From the NCBI GenBank assembly GCA_031772625.1, contig CM062816.1:832512071-832576070 (forward strand): a stretch of 64,000 nucleotides of DNA. The letters run 5' to 3'. Each line of letters starts with the position of its first letter. Position 1 is the stretch's first letter. The stretch comes from Pinus tabuliformis. Lineage: Eukaryota > Streptophyta > Pinopsida > Pinales > Pinaceae. A model generated the notes under the pieces. That model did no database searches, was not told the DNA's origin, and saw only the letters and a list, made by a program, of their open reading frames with translations. The position numbers were made by a program, and so were the translations under genes. Shown here one piece after another: positions 25,201 through 37,700 of the stretch.

Positions 25201-28200
25201 AAAGACATGTTTCACTGTCCTACCAAACTGAAATTTTCAAATTTGTGGTAAAGGTTTCTGTTTTCTGTGTAAAAATTAGCTTGCTGTAATTTTCACTTTG
25301 CTGTCCCAAACTGCACTTTTCAGCCAACCAAGCTCTGATACCATGAAGAAATTTCAACTCCTACTCCGGTGATCAGTTTTCCTTATCACTCCATTCATTT
25401 AGTTTTAAATCCAAGCATGATAAAAATTCTAAAATCTGGAAATGACAATAATTTTCTGAAAACACAAATTTAGAGATTTTACAACTGCTGAAATTGCAGA
25501 AATAAAACTTATGACAGCCACACACAAAAAATAACATAGTGATTTTTTGTCAATGTGGCCCTGGAAAAACTCCCTACAACTCTTGGGGAAAACTAGTGTG
25601 AGAGCTCTTATTTATTTCTAAAAATGCTTTTACAGAGAAATTGAAATACACATTAAAAATTCTAGCAACCACAAATTACAACTTATCTCGATTTCCGTGC
25701 ATGAACTCCATCTCGAAAATCATGCCAATCAGCAAACAACCAAAACAGAAATTTTTACAGCAATAAAACAACATTAAATGCTGTATGACCAGCCTCAAAA
25801 AAACGTGCCTAGAACTTGCTATCCCTCTTCCTCGATTTTTGTGCCTTTCTCCTGCTGTACGGTTTTTCCTTGGGATGCATGCCAATAAATGCTGCTGCCC
25901 AGATTCACTAAAATGTCTTCTTGCTGCTCTCCTTCACTTCCTCACTGCTCAGAAATTTTCTCCTTGCTCTCTTCTCTTTCTCTCAAATGTTCATGAAAGA
26001 ATGAATGATCTTTTTCTTTTTTCTTCTCCTTTTATTCTCTAAATGACCTTTTGGGTTACCCTAAGATCTAATGACTGAGATTCATTTAGATTTAGGGATG
26101 AGAATAAATGTGCATTTAATTCTCACTTTTTATTTTTTTTTAACTCACCCACTTAAATAAAAACTCACTTAGCCTTTTATTTCCATAGTCACTTTTTCAG
26201 TTTTTAATTCTTCATTGAGTTTAATAAAGTCACCTTTAAATTAGAATGTAATTTTACCACTTATAAAGTCACTTTTAAATTAGAATGTAACTTTACCACT
26301 TATAAAGTCACTTTTAAATTAAATTGACTTTACCACTTATAAAGTCACTTTAGGAGAAAAGTACAAAGAAATACCACTTATAAAGTCACTTTAGGAGAAA
26401 AGTACAAAGAAATTTTGACACTTTTCGCTAGGCCAAAGATCAAAGCCTTAGGGAACCACTTGTCCTCCAATACCCAAATTTTAACAAGCAAATCATCTTG
26501 GTGGATACCTCTTGAGGGATTGAAGGTGGGAGAAGGCGAACCATTAACAAGAATAAGGAAAAATGTAGTGGAAAACAGGGAACTAACCCAATTGGACCAT
26601 GTCTCAGAGAAGCCAAAACTGAGAAGAGAATGAAAAATGCAATCCCTATTTAGTTTATCAAAAGCCTTGGCAAAGTCCACATTGATCAACATACATGATT
26701 TCTTGGATTGTTTAAATGAGTGGATGACTTCATTGGCCACAAGGATCTTGTCCAAGATTTGTCGCCCTCCACACAACTTGTTTGTTTAGCTGAAATGAGA
26801 GATAGAAGAACGAGCTTGAGGCGATTTGCGATTACTTTGGAGATGATCTTGTAGATAATGTTGCAAAGGGCTATGGATTGAAAATTTCCTGGTTCATCTA
26901 CCTTGTCTGATCTAGGGGCCAATGTTAGGAAGGTAGCATTAATAGCTGGCAACACTGAAGATGAAAACTTGGAATCCTCCACTAAAACAATATTCTCTAC
27001 TCCTAGAAAGGGCCAATAGGCTTGAAAGAAGTATTTTGTGAAACTATTTGGACTAGAGCTTTGTTTTACGTCATGTTTTTGATAGCCTCCTCTACTTCCT
27101 TTAGGGGGATATCACACATAAGAGCTTCTTTCTGCTCCCTACTTATTGTTGGAATTGTAACTATTTTCGGTCTTCATAATTGTTATTGTACTCATTTCAA
27201 TACATATCTTTTGTAACAAACAAAAGAAGAAAATAAAAAGTTATTATTTTAAAGCATGGGTTTCATGCTCTTTATTGATGGTCTTCTAGGTAAAAGCTTG
27301 TTCTTCGTGCTTCTAGGGTTTGTTAGGTCATAGGATTTATTGTCATGAGTCGAGAGAGTCAACATTATGTTTGTAAGACCCTTTCGAGATAGATATACCT
27401 TGTAAAATAATTTATTTTTTTGTGTCTAGAAATTCCTGGAAGCCTCCTAACATGAGTCGACCCTGACAGAGACAAGTCAAAAGCCTTCTTGAAGTCTCCC
27501 AAGCAACATTATATCTTAGAAGACTACTTCTAAACTTCCTTAATGATAGCCAAGGGAGTGATAATGTGGTCAATAGTTCGAGAGACTTTCTTGATTCTTG
27601 CTTTCCCTCTAACTCGCTAGTTTCCATTGTTGAACAACTTAGATAGTAGCATATTATGCATGACAACACAACTTTTGGAGGAGGTGTAATCCATTAGAAT
27701 TGCCCCATAGTTACTTACGTTTGAGCTATCCCTATCCTTATGATAGGGTAAATAATATGTTGGGACCACAAGAAGGAAAATTTGAGCAAACAAATTAAAA
27801 GATGGCCATATTGGATGATTCTTATCTAGTTGTTCGAGTCAATGAAGGAATTCAAAATTAATGTTTGTTGGGATCATCTAAAAAGGCACTAGTGAATGAG
27901 TTCCTTCAATTGCAAATTGTTGTTATTGGAATATAAATTTTATTTTATGGGTACGTTATCGAAGATCTCGCTTTGGTCTTTTTATGAAGGAAACATGTCC
28001 ATATGTAAAAGATTTGAGTTTTGTATTTGATTTATCAATTACGCCAAGAAAGAATGGATAGATGGGCGAGCTAGTCATCTAGAATATCCCCATTAGCTTG
28101 TCCCAATTTCAATATCTTGACTATGTGCATCTTCAACTTGATTGATGAAGCCCTTCTAACAAATTGACAATTCCTTAAAAAGGTGGTCAATTATGAGTTC

Positions 28201-28706
28201 TATGTGGATTTTTGAAGATGATTGTATTGATAAGGACATAATCCATTCCTTATTCATAGGCATTTTGTTGAAAGAAGTTGGATGACATGGGATCTTCTTT
28301 TTGTTCGAAAAAACCAAGTATTTCCACATAGGTTGAATTTGTTTAGTGTGAATTTGTGAGAACCACATTGAACCACTTCTCACAAATACACACTAAACCA
28401 ATCTAGAATTATTTCCACATAGGTCGAACCAAATCAAATATTAATACAATAATGTTTTTGACATTTGTTAATGTTAAGTTTAGGTATGTTCTATGCTTAG
28501 AGAAAAATATTTCAATTTTCACAGTTAGCTCAATATCTTTTCCAGATTATCAATCACGTCAGCGTTAAAGTAAACTGCAGATAGAACATAAACATAAATC
28601 GCAGAAGACAAGCCAAGACAAGAGGACACGAGATGTGGCGCTAGTTAGTGACAAATCCCAATCTGGGGAAACCCTTGATCAATTCTTCTTATTTGTTCTT
28701 CAATAG

Positions 28707-28737
<31 letters not shown>

Positions 28738-31700
28738 TAGTACATTTACAACAGAAGTCAACACTTTGACTTATCTAAATAAGAGCATAGATCATCTCTA
28801 AGAATATGATACATGAGATCAGTTGAAGACATGCTGCTTCAACTGATTCTCCAAGGTGACTCCTTCACCTATCATCATTCTTCATCTCGTCATTATGCTG
28901 CACCTCACCGTGCTGCACCCATCATCACAATGCTGCATCTTGTCATGCTTCATCGATCATGACAATACCCATCACTGTACTGCATCATGTACCCCCATGT
29001 GCCATTGCTGCACCTTGTTTTGCCACCATGTGCTTGCTGCACCTTGCTTACCATACTGCTGTCCCAATTGCTATTGCAACACTATGTCTTGCTGCTGTCC
29101 CAATTGCTATTGGAGCACTATGTCTTGCTGCTGTCCCAATGCTTACTGCTGTCCATGTGCCTTTGCTGCCATGTCATAGTTGTCCCATGTATCTATACAA
29201 CACTATGTACCTTGTTGTCCCATATATCTTGACAACACTATGTACCTTGCTGTCCCATATATCTTGACAGCACTATGTACCTTGCTGTCCCATATATTAG
29301 CACTGTTGTACTAGTTTCCTTGCTGTCCCATGCATCTAACTATCAATCCATAAACAACCCTCAATTCGCTACATGCTATTGCTGATTTCTGCCTAGGGTT
29401 CTGTGCATGTATTGACTGGTTAGGGCACACCAATAAGCCTAATGTATAGGGAGAATACCCCTGTTTACCTCGCTGTCCTTAGAGATGACTGCGGCCTAGT
29501 TAGGAGGACCTTTCTTTACCAACAACTGCTGTAATAGTTCCTTACTGCATCCCTATAAACAGAGATATACACCCCAATATCATGCATAAAACAATCATGA
29601 AACTCACCACGAGTCTGCGGCCTGATTTACACAGTAAGACTGCTCCAATGTGTCACCTCAAGCCATCTTTCTTACCTCATGCAATGACTAAGAGTTGTAG
29701 CGCTTCTTCTCTAAAATCCGCACGCAAAACAGTCCACAAACTCGGACCTGCCTTAGCCATCCTAGCTCCAATTTCGCACTATATTTCAGACCTTAGGATT
29801 GCATTAGGGCATCCAACATTAGGGCAACCTTTAGGTTTGCGTTAGGGCAACCTTTAGGTTTGCGTTAGGGCAACCTTGTATCTGCGTCTAAGGCAACCTT
29901 CCATCTGTGTCTAGGGTAGCCTTCCATCTGCGTCTAGGGCAACCTTCCATCTGTGTCTAGGGTAGCCTTCCATCTGCGTCTAGGGCAGCCTCTCTTCCTC
30001 CAACGTCTAGGGCTTCCACTCCTAGATTTCTCTTCCACTAAAACCCAAGACAAGTGGAGAGAAATCAAGATAGAAGTGTGTGTGAAATGATTCTCAAGTC
30101 ATCTCCTTTTATACTAAAGTGTTGAGCACATGTGGGGTTTATTTGGTTGCTAGCCGACCTTGACGAATTGTCTTATAACACAAATAAATTCATAACTCCA
30201 TGAATACTTATCGGAATCAGATGATTTTTAGATCAATCCTACACCTCTCGATGAGAGGGATCCAAGAAAAATATCAGCTGCCATAAATAAGATGACCCAC
30301 ATGGAGTTTGGCCCTAGTTGCCAATTTTAACACTCCCTCTCAACTAGGGAGAACTCCATCTGCTGAAACATATGTTCGATTGTACAATCTCTGCCATTAG
30401 TGCCTTGCACTGCTCTGCTCTGCTGAACCATGAAGAAGAAGAATTGATTGAGAATGTCTCATACCATTCTCTACTGACCCGAAGTCAGTTCCATATGAAG
30501 AGAGTGTGTCATATCACTCTTACTGACCCGAAGTCAGTTTTATTGATCCTAGATCAATATCAAAAGACAGTGTCTCAAACCACTCATACTGATCTCAGAT
30601 CAGTTTCATTGATCCCATATCAATGGAGGTCATCTTAGCATAGGGAGTACGGTAGATAAAACGATGTGTCCATCAATAGTATTACTATGGTCCCTAACCC
30701 CATTTCCCTGCTCATTGATCAGATGAGAGGTACTTCCCATGAGTCCTAGACTGCATGGGTAGGATGCCTCGACAGGAGAACCAATCATCTTGTCCACGGG
30801 GGAACGAATCATTCTGCCCCACAGTCGCCACGGGAGAACTAATCATCTCGACCCACAAGAGAACTAATCATCCTGTCCACAGTTGCCACGGGAGAACTAA
30901 TCATCCTGGCCCACAGGAGAAATAATCATCCTGTTCCACAGTTGCCATGAGAGAACTAATCATCCCGACCCACAAGAGAACTAATCATCCTGTTCCACAG
31001 TTGCCACGGGGTATCAGAGGGGAAGGTTGAACCTATCATCCTGTGCATAGTGCACCACCAGGGGAGGGTGAGTCGCCCTGTGGTCGTATGTTGCTCCAGT
31101 AAGTACCCAAAGCCCCCCAGAGCTCCCAGAGCTCAATGCATGCAACATGCAGGACCCTTATAAGAAGGTCTCTCAACTACTCCAAGTCATTCGGTAAAGT
31201 CACAGATTTGACCTTTCCCCGGGGCTTTGACAAAATGTTTACGACCTGTACATTAGTCTCAATGCGATGGAGCCTCCTCGCTCATCGACTTACCATATCC
31301 CAGATAAGGCAGTATCTGATGTCTATCTGCTGGAGCAATCATCGAATAGCGAGATTCCTCAATAATCGAATCCCCCCTCTGGTTGTCACAGAGAATCACA
31401 GTGGTATTCATCATGTGTAAAACAACTCACTTAAGAGCTTCTGCAACCAGGCAGCTTCACACGAGATCATACTCGTAGCTATGTATTCGGTCTTGGCAGT
31501 GCTTATAGCAACTGACTTCTGCTTGTTGCTCATCCATGATATCGAAGCGGAATCCAAAGAGAACCAACACTGAGAAGTGCTCTAATGATTCTCCACACTG
31601 CCTGCTTAGTCAGCATTTGAGTAATCATGCAGTTTCATATTTCCGACAATGTATTTCAATCCATGAGAGATTGTGCCCCGAAGATATCTCAGAAGATTCT

Positions 31701-34700
31701 TGGCACCAATCCAGTGAGGCTCAACCAAATATGAGCTCACCATTCTACCTGCAAAACATATATCCGGACGAAAGTTCACCAAGAACATCAATGCAAATGA
31801 GTTTATGAAACTCAGAGGCATTTCCCAAATCTGGTCCGTCATCACCACCATATAACTTCTGAAAGTTAAGATCCTCGAGGTAGTCACTGGCTTGCAGTTT
31901 ACCATTCCACATTTGGAATCCAACTCCCTCTTACTTCTGCAAGTGAGAGGGTCTGCACCTGTCAGAAATAGGTCGTCCTCAGAAGGTGCCGGTATGAGAG
32001 GTCTATCATCCACAACCTTTGAGCAATGGTTTGGATCAGTTTCACTCCTAGTGAATCTCAGCTTCATCAGACAACTATCAATCCTCTCATACTATGCCCG
32101 AGGTGTTTTGCTTCAAGCCATAGAGGGCTTTCTTCCACCTGTATACATGAGATTCCCGATCATGAATCTCAAACTCCTTGGGTTGTTCCAAACCTGTGGA
32201 CCTGCTACATGAGGGGAATGGTCCCCTTGTGAGATTTTCCTTCGGTACATCTCAGACATGTACCTTCATGCTCCTTTTGAATTCAGGCATCCCTGTCGTC
32301 ATCTTTCCATCGATGAATGCCACTCTGAAACCTTTGAATTCCGTTGCCGAAATGGACACCAGGTCCTTGCGATCAAGTACATAAAAGAGATTCTGTAAAT
32401 GAATCAAGTTACCCTCATTCAATTGAGGAGTAACATCCTACACCCTTTTCGGAATAGGTGGCATCGGCTCCAAGTATAATCCCACGATTGTTTCCATCTC
32501 TACCAGATTCGAGAGAGCACCCTTCTATCTGATGAGGTGCCTTGAAGCACTACAATCAATAAGCCAGATTCCCAAAGAATCTGAAGGAGAGGGCCAATAC
32601 AAGATAACGCTTCTTTATCTTATCAGAAACAACATTTGATTCTTCATACTTGGGGTTCCTTGCTTTCATTGAAGAGTCAACTGTATCCTTGATGACCCGC
32701 ATTACCTGTCATTCCTCTGATCATTGAAGATGTCCCTGGAATGATTGTTATCATCATCAAGTGATGTGTGCCTGTCAGTGGGACACTCCTTCGCATAATT
32801 GCCGAACTGCCTTTCTTTCCATCCTTAGATCTGGACTTCCCATAGAAGTGATCTTTAGGTAGGCCATTAGAAGCTTCTGTTGCGCCACTCTGATAATATT
32901 CTCTGCTCCGACTTCACCCTCGATGAATTTGAAGAGGGATGAGGAACCCATTGATCCTTTTGTCCTTTCCCAACTGTCTTTGGTGATTGCTCTTTCACTC
33001 TTGCTTAGGCTTTGTCTTCACCTCAGCTCCGATACCATGTTAAGTTTAGGTATGTTCTATGTTTAGAGCAATTTATTTCAATTTTCACAGTTAGCTCAAT
33101 ATCTTTTCCAGATTAGCAATCACATCAGCATTAAAGTAAACTGTAGATAGAACATAAACATAAATCGCAGAAGACAAGCCAAGACAAGAGGACACAAGAT
33201 GTGGCGCCAGCCAGGGACAAACCCCAATGTGGGGAAACCCTTGATCAATTCTTCTTATATGTTCTTCAATAGTTCAGCACATAGAGAGAGAGAGAGATAG
33301 TACATTTACAACAGAAGTCAACACTTTGAATTATCTAGATAAGAGCATAGATCATCTCTAAGAAGATGATACATGAGATTAGTTGAAGGCATGCAGCTTC
33401 AACTGATTCTCCAAGGTGACTCCTTCACCTATCATCGTGCTGCATCTCGTCATCATGCTGCACCTCACCGTGCTGCACCATGCTGCACCCATCATCACAA
33501 TACTGCATCTTATCATGCTTCATCAATCATGACAGTACCCATCACTGTACTACATCATGTACCCTCATGTGCCATTGCTGCACCTTGTTTTGCCACCATG
33601 TGCTTGCTGCACCTTGCTTACCATACTGTTGTCCCAATTACTATTGCAACACCATGTCTTGCTGCTGTCCCAATTGCTATTGCAACACTTTGTCTTGCTG
33701 CTGTCCCAATTGCTATCCATGTGCCTTTGCTGCCATGTCACAACTGTCCCATGTATCTATACAACACTATGTACCTTGCTGTCCCATATATCTTGACAAC
33801 ACTATGTACCTTGCTGTCCCATATATTAGCACTGTTGTACTAGTTGCCTTGCTGTCCCATGCATCTAACTATCAGTCCACAAACAACCCTCAATTCGCTG
33901 CATGCTATTGCTGATTTTTGCCTAGGGTTCTGTGCATGTACCTCACAGTTAGGGCACACCAACAAGCCTAACATATAGGGAGAATACCCCTCTTTGCCTC
34001 GCTATCCTTAGAGATGACTGCGGCCTAGTTAGGAGGTCCTTTCTCTCCCAACAACTGCTGTAATAGTCCCTTACTGCGTCCCTATAAACAGAGATATACA
34101 CCCCAATATCATGCATAAAACAATCATGAAACTCACCACTAGTCTGCGGCCTGATTTGCACGGTAAGACTGCTCCAATGTGTCACCTCAAGCCATCCTTC
34201 TTGCCTCATGCAATGACTAAGAGTTGTAGCTCTTCTTCTCTAAAATCCGCACCCAAAACAGTCCACAAACTCGGACCTGCCTCAGCCTTCCTTGCTCCAA
34301 ATTCGCACTATATTTCAGACCTTAGGATTGCATTAGGGCATCCAGTGTTAGGGCAGCCTTTAGGTCTGCGTTAGGGCAGCCTTCTATCTGCGTCTAGGGC
34401 AGCCTTCCATGTGTGTCTAGGGCAACCTCTCTTCCTCCAACGTTTAGGGCTTCCACTCCTAGATTTCTCTTCCACTAAAACCCAAGACAAGTGGAGAGAA
34501 ATCAAGATAGAAGTGTGTGTGAAATGACTCTCAAGTCATCTCCTTTTATACTAAAACGTTGAGCACATGTGGGGTTTATTTGGTTGCTGGCCGACCTTGA
34601 CTTATTGTCTTATAACACAAATAAATTCATAACTCCATGAATGTTTGTCAGAATCGGATGATCTTTAGATCAATCCTACATCTCTCGATGAGAGGGATCC

Positions 34701-37700
34701 AAGAAAATATCAGCTGCCATAAATAAGATGATCCACATGGGGTTTGGCCCTAGTTGCCAATTTTAACAGTTAAAGTCCTTGGTAGCTTCATAAGTTGTTC
34801 TACATGAACTTGGTATCTTAGCATATAGGAGATGGTTGATTTCCTCTTTAACTGCTTGCTTGGTGGAGTAAGTGATTTATGACTTCTTTCCTAAGTCTAA
34901 CTTAGGAAAAGTACAATATTTAAAGCCAATTAATTATTGTGGACTATTAAGTCAAAGTGGAAGGAGAAGTAATTAAATTATTTAAGTGACTTAGATATGA
35001 TCTCAAGTGAGGCGAGATCTAATCTCAACCATCAATCACTTAGGAGATTAGGGTTAGGGATTTGGCTTAAAGAAGTTATAAAATAAGCCTAAGGGAGAGG
35101 TGAAGATGTACAAGTGGAGGAAGCGATTTTCTCTAGAGCGACATGCTCAATTTGTTGAAGAATATAACAAGTTTCAGTCTTCATAATTGTATTTTGACTC
35201 ATGTCATGATGTAATCCTTATGCATCTATGAAATGAAGAAAGGAAAATATGTAAAGATCAAAAGAAAATTATTTATGTAAAGCACGAGTTTCACGCACAA
35301 GTATTTTGTCATTAGGTCAAGCATTCATTTAATGCTCCTAGGGGTTACATGAATCAAAAAGTCATTGTCATATTGTCAAAGACCCATTCGGGCATTTGCA
35401 TCAAGAAAATAAAATTTATTTTTAATATAGAAGTATCTAGAAGGCTCCCAAGACCATGTCGACCAACCTACATGAAGTCGGCCTAAGAAAGCTATTCAAA
35501 CCTCTTGGAGAGGCTATATAAAGGAAGAACTTCGACCTCTTTTGATATGCAACAAGCACACATCTTTTCGATTCGGTATGCAATCAAAATTGGCTTGCAA
35601 AGGTCCTAGGAGGCTAGAAGATCCTAGTGAAGAAGGAAACAAGACCTAATCTATTCAGAAGTCTGTAATATCTTTGTAACAACTCTCTCATGCAAGAAAC
35701 CTAGGGTTTTGAGCTCTCCATAGGTCTGAGATTGCAGGATGGTGTTGAAGACTTGGTTTGTGAAACCTAAAGGCTAGAAGAGCCTTGTTGTGAAGAAAGT
35801 TTGCTTTGTTGTCCTTGGAGATCTTGTCTTATATTGCAAAAGGTGGTTTTGGTTGTCTAGCTTGGTTCTTTATGGTAGTCTCGTGTCTTGGTTTTGGTTT
35901 TGGAAGTCTCTTTTGAATTGATTCTATAAGAAGAGAAGTTTTTTTTGGGTTTTCCCCTTGGAGGGGTGTTGCTTTGGCATGGAGCCTATATCCTGTGTTC
36001 TTTGTATGGGTGTGATCTTCATTGTTTTGGCATTTATTTGATTATAAGAACATAAACATAACCAAGAAGAAGATCATAATATCACAAATAACTGTCAAGA
36101 AAGGAAAATACAAATTAAAAGTTACTCTCATGCTGCCCTAATCATTTTTCCAAACACAACTAAGGAGAAGGGAGGAAGAGTGCAGTGAAATTCAGGAGTA
36201 TTTCAAGGAGGCTGAATTCAGTTAATTGGAAGGCTGAGTAACAAAAGCACATAGGAGGCTGGGTTGTGGAGAGGGCTGATTTATCAAGTGGGTCAAATTT
36301 CTTGGGTGTGCAAGGGTTATATGAGGAGGCAAGGAGAGGGACGATTTGTGGGGGAGTGCCCTCACCTCTCGAACCCACTCCTGAAGCGCGCTCCCTTCAA
36401 GAGTGGATCGGGAGCGACCTTGGGACCGCGCTCTCTAAAACATTTTCTCTCCGTTGATTTTTTTGTCAATTTTTTTTATGCAAACACGTTCGAAACACAA
36501 ACTTTTTTGTAATGAACAAGAATTTTTGAGTGGGGCATCCTAATGATCAAGCCTATGGCCCTAGTATTGATATGCAATTCATGGTAATGTTAAATTCTTA
36601 AAATAAAAGTGACATTTTCCTTTATCTTTCATTTTCATCCTTTAACTTAATTTTTAACATTACCATGAAATGACTAGATCTCATTCAAAATCCAGCAGAC
36701 TTCTCTATTTTTCAGGATTTCAAGATTGGGGGGATTGCAATGTTTCAATTGGATTTTTTCATGTACTAGGATATGGAACTTGTCAAGAGCACCAATCCCT
36801 CTATGTACCTTGATGTTAGTGATGTTGGTTGTTGAAATCCTCTATCATGACCCTACTAAAAATGCACGCATCACTCAAACAAAGTCTTGACTTGACATGC
36901 TACGTTTTTTTCTATCATATGTTAATGCTTAGAGGGTGATATTAATGACAAACATTATAAGACCAAAATATGGGAAAAAAGGACATGAAGAGGTTAAGCA
37001 AATTTAAGATTTGGAAGAGAAGGGTACAATTAATGGGAATTGGAACAGTTGACAGTAATAGGTTTTGTCAGAACCTGAAGCAGATTGCATACTAGTTTAA
37101 TTCATGTTGATTGACAGTTGCAAAGGTAGTTTTTGGTTCTGGTCATTTATTTTCTACCATGAAGAAGAATGCAATAAAGTGCATTTTTAATTTTTTCTCT
37201 TAGATAGGGGCAGGTTTTGTAGGATTTTCATGTCAAGTTAGTGTCTTTTAATTTTACATATCTTAACAATATAATTGCCTTAGGCAATCATACAGCATGG
37301 TATTTAATTTTTGGAACTATATCCTATGGGGACTTTTATAACTTATCTGATATTTGTTCTGGCAGGCTTTCTAAAGTTACTAGGGAAGGAAAATATCTGC
37401 ATTCTGATGTCCCTAGGCAACTTCTTTATGGAACCATGGTTTATGTGCGACAAGCAATTGTCTCAGCTGCTTCTAATTACCTCTCCCGGGCAGTTTGCAT
37501 TGCTGTGAGATACAGTGCTGTCAGACAACAATTTGGTTCACAGGCTGGTGGTCCTGAAATTCGGGTATCAATTGATGTATTGTTGTGATTATTCTTTGTG
37601 TCAGAGATTTGGCTTTAGGGCTGTTTGCTTGTTCAATCTTCGAGGAAAACCAAATGGGTCTCTTATTGTCATAGGGTGTGGTTTTGTAAATTGTACTATT

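Larger units (their letters stand above)
19837..26486 (-). mobile_element. Ty1/Copia retrotransposon, structurally near-complete (fossil)
   Basis: Both LTRs are present (19837 to about 20949, and 25344-26486) and are bounded by a perfect 5-bp duplication agcaa (19832-19836 and 26487-26491). In minus-strand order the parts are: 5' LTR, primer-binding site TGGTATCAGAGC for initiator tRNA-Met (25332-25343), gag with a [14 protein letters not shown] zinc knuckle (about 24295-25208), protease and GAG-pre-integrase (about 23620-24240), integrase core (about 22910-23620), reverse transcriptase with [10 protein letters not shown] (about 21500-22500), RNase H (about 20950-21440), polypurine tract and 3' LTR. 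All parts are in the canonical Copia order. It is broken, with roughly five to seven interruptions. The LTRs differ by about 5% over the first 170 bp by eye, so the insertion is old. It sits inside the LINE. Confidence 0.95.
28472..34768 (-). mobile_element. Copia-derived element with long LTRs and short interior (fossil)
   Basis: LTRs lie at 28472-30332 and 33038-34768, with a perfect 5-bp duplication gttaa (28467-28471 and 34769-34773). The primer-binding site (TGGTATCGGAGC on the minus strand) is at about 33026-33037, and a polypurine tract follows 30332. The interior is only about 2.7 kb and holds remnants of gag/protease (about 32560-33000), reverse transcriptase and RNase H (about 31130-32070), and a tandem-repeat block at 30774-31011. 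Integrase was not recognised. It is a deletion-type, non-autonomous copy with many breaks. The LTRs differ by roughly 7% over the first 220 bp by eye, so it is old. Confidence 0.92.
12977..37365 (+). other. Giant ACX1 intron, 24,389 bp
   Basis: The boundaries are the GTTTGT donor after exon c and the GGCAG acceptor before exon d, both fixed by reading phase. Most of its length can be assigned to mobile elements described separately: an LTR fragment, one hAT-type element, a split LINE, two Copia elements and a solo LTR. Unassigned parts are 14606-15691, 16730-17440, 27490-28466, 34774-35147 and 36162-37365. Confidence 0.9.

Noticed and set aside
27147-28160. A full-length family B LTR ending at CTTCTAACA near 28160.
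   Set aside because: Similarity to other family B copies fades after about 27490 and the flanking bases (cttat and aattg) do not match.
28856-29267. Overlapping Cys-rich reading frames (and the similar ones at 33373-33914) that look like small secreted cysteine-rich proteins.
   Set aside because: They are translations of CTGCTGTCCC/TGCTGCACC minisatellites inside the two LTRs of one retroelement; all three frames are open because of the repeat, not because of selection.
30774-31011. CRISPR-like regular repeat block.
   Set aside because: Units are degenerate, spacers are themselves repeated, and the block sits in a plant retrotransposon; it is an ordinary tandem repeat.
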